From Hyparrhenia diplandra (Eukaryota; Streptophyta; Magnoliopsida; Poales; Poaceae): a stretch of 64,000 bases of DNA. The notes below the pieces were generated by a model. It had not been told where the DNA came from and did no database searches. It worked only from the letters and a program-made list of their open reading frames with translations. The stretch lies in the NCBI GenBank assembly GCA_015847255.1, contig JADLZK010002576.1, positions 16,223 through 80,222 of the forward strand. Direction: 5' to 3'. Position numbers and translations under genes: made by a program. Shown one piece after another: positions 59,977 through 64,000 of this stretch. Numbering within the stretch: position 1 is the first letter of the stretch; every line of letters begins with the position of its first letter.

Positions 59977-62900
59977 TACGTCAAGTCTCACCTTTGTGAT
60001 TCAAACATTTGTAATTTGTTGCTTCTCTCAAAAAAAAATTGTTTATACGTATGTACAAGATATAGACTGTTGTGTTGTAGAAAGTACTTCTTCTTTGCTT
60101 TTCTTTTTGTCGGGGGTATAGTGACGGTTGTAACTCAAACACGTTTATCCCGATCTTTGTGGCGAGGCTTATGGCGGCTACCTATAACCGGTCCCAATTA
60201 ATCGGCTTTAATTCAAGAGTAGTTTCTTCTTCCTCTATCTTTGCGGCGGCCGAAGTCGACGGGACGAGAGCAAACCAACTAATCCGTGTCTTTGATCGGT
60301 ACTTGGTAGGCTAACCACCATGCTTTGTTTTTGATGTAGCGTGGTTTTTAATCGGTTTATGATCCGCTTTCCCCCTTTCCCGAGCGCCAAATATCGGATC
60401 ACGAATAACGCAATCCAAACGGCGATCGTTCGATCGGTGGTCATGGTCCTAACAAGCGTGATGCGTTTTTGTTTTTCTTTTCACTTTCATTTTCTCTTTT
60501 CTTTTCTCTTTAGTTTTAAAAATTTCACATTAACCTAGGCATAGATCGAGTTTTTATCCCTTTCAAAGAGAGCGGGAAGCCGACTCATCCATGTCCACAG
60601 GCGCCCCGTCGTGCATGCTCCCGGGAATGTCTCCTTGCCACGTCCACGTGCAATGGCGGCGTGAGAGCTCTACCACCATGCGGCATGGCCATGACCTCCG
60701 GTGGCCTCTTGCCATCCACATCGATGATGTAGGCCGCACACAAGCTACTACGGTTTGTTTGGATATGAGAACTTCATTTGACGTGCTTTCATGCACCTTT
60801 TTTGTATTGTGGTTTACATTAATCACTAGAAATATATTGTCATCAAAATGAAATTCTCCAAGCATTAGCAATATTCAGTTTCATTTTTTTTTTGCTTCAT
60901 TCATCTAACATTCATAAAGAAATGCAGTGGTAACTTTATGCATTTAACCAGGTGTCCCATCTTCATGCATGTACATACATCCCTCTATGGTTTTTGATAT
61001 GCACGAAAATGCAAATTGTGAATACAGTCTTAGGCACGAGTCTAATCCATCGATATTCCTCCTTCATACTCATCTAACCCATCTATATTCCTCATTCATA
61101 CCCGACAGAACGCTGGATTCAAATCCTATAGGAGTGGAGCGACCATCCCAAATCCTCTACTTTTCCTATCCCTCGCTTTTCCTATCACGTGAACCAAAGG
61201 AGCCCTAAGTGGTTTAAGATGAACAAAGAGAGTTTTTTTTATACAATGTATAGAATATATAATATAGTAATATTACATCTATAATAGATTTATTTTGAGA
61301 AAATCTCGCAAACAATTCAGTGAATGTGTACTCTATTATTCAGAGTGAATGTGTACTCTATTATTCTGATTATATTTCTATTATTGTGATTATACAAACT
61401 TCTAACTAATCTTTGATCAGCAAATCCATCATGCGTGGCTACAAAAATTCATGACACATCTTTTTTTTAGAATAATTCATGACACATCTAATCACAGCTC
61501 CATGTGATGATTTAATGTTGTGAGTAATCTATGAAACTGTGAGATAAAAAATTGTTCATTGAGACTGCAAGATTCATTCACCAATTCTATCTTTTTTAAG
61601 CTGATGTGTCACTCTTGGAACTAGCCTTAGAGAAAAAAAATCTATACCAAGACAACAAAGAACCCTAGAAACTAATATTAAAATAAATAAAAAGAAACAA
61701 AATAGAACCTATAACCTTTTTGTGGTTCCTTTGTTTAATATTAAAACTTGCGGTGGTCACCGCACCACAATAAAGTTGCATTGGTTGGTTCTTCGATTGG
61801 CAAAGTGTAGTTCGGTCGTGGTGAGTTTGAGTGGAGTCCAGTCCGGTTCCTTGGTTATTCGGATACTCTGTTTCCAAGTTATCGGGTTGGTTTCATCTCT
61901 CAATGAGGAAAAAAAATATCATGATACGTTGATTGATTGATGTCCAACAATGAATAGCCCTAGGAACTAATATTAAATTAAATAAAAAATAATAAAAACC
62001 CATAAATTTTCGTGGTTTATTTATTATTAGTTAATATTAGAACTAAGATAACCATTGCCAATTTCGGCAATACCCATATGTATACATTTCCTAATTCTTA
62101 GTGATTGACATCGTAACTCATTTATATTTTTTCTATACCCGACAGCAACGCGGAGAGTCCTCCTAGTTTCTCTAACCTCATCATCACAAGCCAAGCTTTG
62201 TGGCCTCCTATTATACGCTTTCCACTCTCCATCCTTCCATATTTGGATAAGATTTAGGATCAATGTTTTTTCTAGTTCTAATCATATAGGAATAGGAATG
62301 AATTAACGTTTCTTCATAGCAAAAAGCAATGAATTGGTGAAAAAGTGCGTGCTTTTTGAATAGTGGGCATTTTACGAAGATAGATGTGCGAGCATCGGAA
62401 TTGCGGTATATACGAGAGAAAAGACAAAGCAAAAGGACTCAGATTATATACGTCATCTTGAATCAATTAATATCTTGTCCACAATCTCTTAATTTGCAAA
62501 CTTACGGTTACATTCCCTCTTTTTCACCACCACTTTGTGGAAATTTATTGACATCGATAAGTAAAATTCGACTCAACGAAACGTGAAGCATGATTTAACC
62601 AAATCAACAACACATTACATGTCGAAACGTTTATATCTTTATTAGAACAGGGATCGGTTTACTTGCTAAGTATCAACAAGATAGAACTTGAAATTGTGCA
62701 AAAAAAAACATTGCAAAAAACAAACATTCTGGCGAGGTGAAGTTACACCAACCCGGGATATTCTCACCGCTATCTTCTCCATTACGGGCATCCGGGTAGA
62801 TGCATTTTCGACACCAACTTGACATCGGTAGCAATAGACAGCGTCTCAACTCCCGATGGGATATGATACATCTAAGCATGAGACAAATAAAGGCGAAAAA

Positions 62901-64000
62901 ATCATCTCGGGAATATATCTACATTCTTTCATTGAATTGTGCTTTCGATCTGAGCGATTGTTATCTACTTCAAGCAATCACGGTCGTTTCCTCGGTTCAT
63001 GGCCCATGATGCTTTCAAATCTTGCGGCTTTGGGTTGAGCGATCGAGCTATCCAATGATCTGAGGAAGTTGTTGGGTTGTCTCGAGCTCTACAAATACCA
63101 AGTTTGGGAATGGAGTTTATCTTTGCACTACCGGGCCATGGCATTGATCAATACTCATACGGATGGTTTGGGCACATGATGCACGGTGCTCGCATGGGCG
63201 ATGCACAACCAGCGTGATTAAGCCTCAACCTTTGGTCCTTGCTCATGGTGAAGTTCGAAAATGAAAGGCAATCCTAGAAAAAGCGGGGAGGTGTTCTGGC
63301 CGGTTAGGTTGGTTAAAGCTTCCTCCAATAAACTTTTCTTCGAAGAAGGAAGAAAAATATAATGATATCGATATACAAAATCAATCAAGAATGAAGTTTG
63401 ACTCGTGGCACCCAAAAGACGAACTTTTTACGGCCCGAACGTGTGGGTTTAGCGAAACTAATTGCAATACAGACACGAGTTCTGAACCCACTTCGGCCCC
63501 ACCGCCACCGGAGAGAGAGGAACAAACGGCGGTGGGAAAGCGGGGAGGGAGATTAAGCGGTAACATGACCAATCCCGAGTAGGAAGGATCCTCACCGTTA
63601 AGGCCATGTTGGAGACTTTCTGGTATTGTTGTGGAGACGGAGGATCGGATGGGGAGCTGGATCGGATCGGAGGCCGCCGAGCACGTCGTGAGGCGATTTT
63701 ATGGAGCGAGCAGGGAGGCAGAACCTTTGAGTGCGAGGGAGGCGAGGCGGCGAGTCGGCGGCGGCCATGGAGGCTAGGGGCGGGGGAGGAGCGAGGGAGG
63801 CGACCATTTACTTTCTCGGAGGGAACGTAGTTGCGCGCCGCCGGTTAGTGTCATGCGGGGAAGAGGTGGAGAGTCGGAGGAGGGAAAGCCACGCTTGAGA
63901 GGAGCGACGGGGAGGCGGAAAGGTTAGCCGCGTCGGCGGCGTGAAGACTGGTGGAGGTGGTGAAGGCTTCGATTTGGTGGAGCGAGGGAATACGGCGTCG
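59977..64000. other. Intergenic region to the window end
   Basis: AT-rich spacer with no supported gene. A GTGAATGTGTACTCTATTAT phrase is directly repeated at about 61322 and 61346. Two related A/T-rich segments (AACTAATATTAAA...) lie at about 61671 and 61964. The last 600 bp become GC-rich with frames in several phases, perhaps the edge of a gene or repeat beyond the window. Confidence 0.4.

Noticed and set aside
60563..60871. Possible PIF/Harbinger transposase fragment on the minus strand
   Set aside because: Only a short GSMHDGAP-like phrase recalls that family; too little to support a call.
62800..63060. Possible retroelement remnant
   Set aside because: Some phrases look coding in short frames but no domain motif could be identified.

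Overview
This is a plant nuclear segment, almost certainly from a grass (Poaceae). It has spliced genes with GT-AG introns and very GC-rich first exons, Stowaway-like, hAT and Mutator-like transposons, Ty3/gypsy and other LTR sequences, LINE debris, a plant-type tRNA gene and frequent GTAC/TGCATG simple motifs. The protein products match grass forms of known plant families. No bacterial features (operons, ribosome binding sites, CRISPR) are expected or seen.

Layout. 1-8.1 kb is gene-poor: a Stowaway-like MITE, a degenerate LTR (about 4.2-6.0 kb) and two GC-rich, probably transposon-derived blocks. 8.7-18.8 kb is the main gene cluster: a DNA-3-methyladenine glycosylase I gene (minus), a METTL4-type MT-A70 adenine methyltransferase gene (minus, nine exons, one with a U12-type intron before it) and, head to head with it across about 0.5 kb, a ten-exon CRT-like plastid transporter gene (plus). 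A tRNA-Thr(CGU) gene follows at 19.4 kb. 20-26 kb is intergenic with a LINE 3' end, a 150-bp hAT MITE, a Stowaway-like MITE, an snRNA-type promoter pair (USE + TATA) and a G-box palindrome. 26.05-29.75 kb is a decayed Mutator-like element flanked by a direct duplication of about 105 bp. The right copy of that duplication is the upstream region of a UPF0496 (DUF677) gene at 30.2-31.3 kb. 31.3-38.4 kb is mostly empty, with a 149-bp tandem repeat. 38.4-39.2 kb is a poly(A) retroposon with a perfect 13-bp target duplication. 39.55-45.42 kb is a complete but decayed Ty3/gypsy element with two 0.3-kb LTRs and a CGGAG target duplication. 47.1-48.1 kb is an intact four-exon SOB FIVE-LIKE gene (minus). 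52.1-52.6 kb is a hAT-type non-autonomous element with an 8-bp target duplication. 56.9-60.0 kb is a LEA_2-type gene interrupted by a 2.26-kb solo LTR. The last 4 kb show no supported gene.

The most important observation for any user is quality. Four otherwise well-conserved genes and the tRNA each carry single-base gains or losses, mostly in short homopolymer runs. In the transporter gene the exon lengths and splice phases balance exactly once three such indels are accounted for. This pattern fits consensus error in a long-read assembly better than four independent pseudogenes, although the window alone cannot prove it. The SOB FIVE-LIKE gene is clean.

Functionally, an N6-adenine methyltransferase and a methyladenine DNA glycosylase lie next to each other on the same strand, which is a testable linkage. 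The other genes (plastid glutathione/thiol transport, a membrane DUF677 protein, a cytokinin-related SOFL protein, a LEA_2 membrane protein) show no obvious shared pathway.
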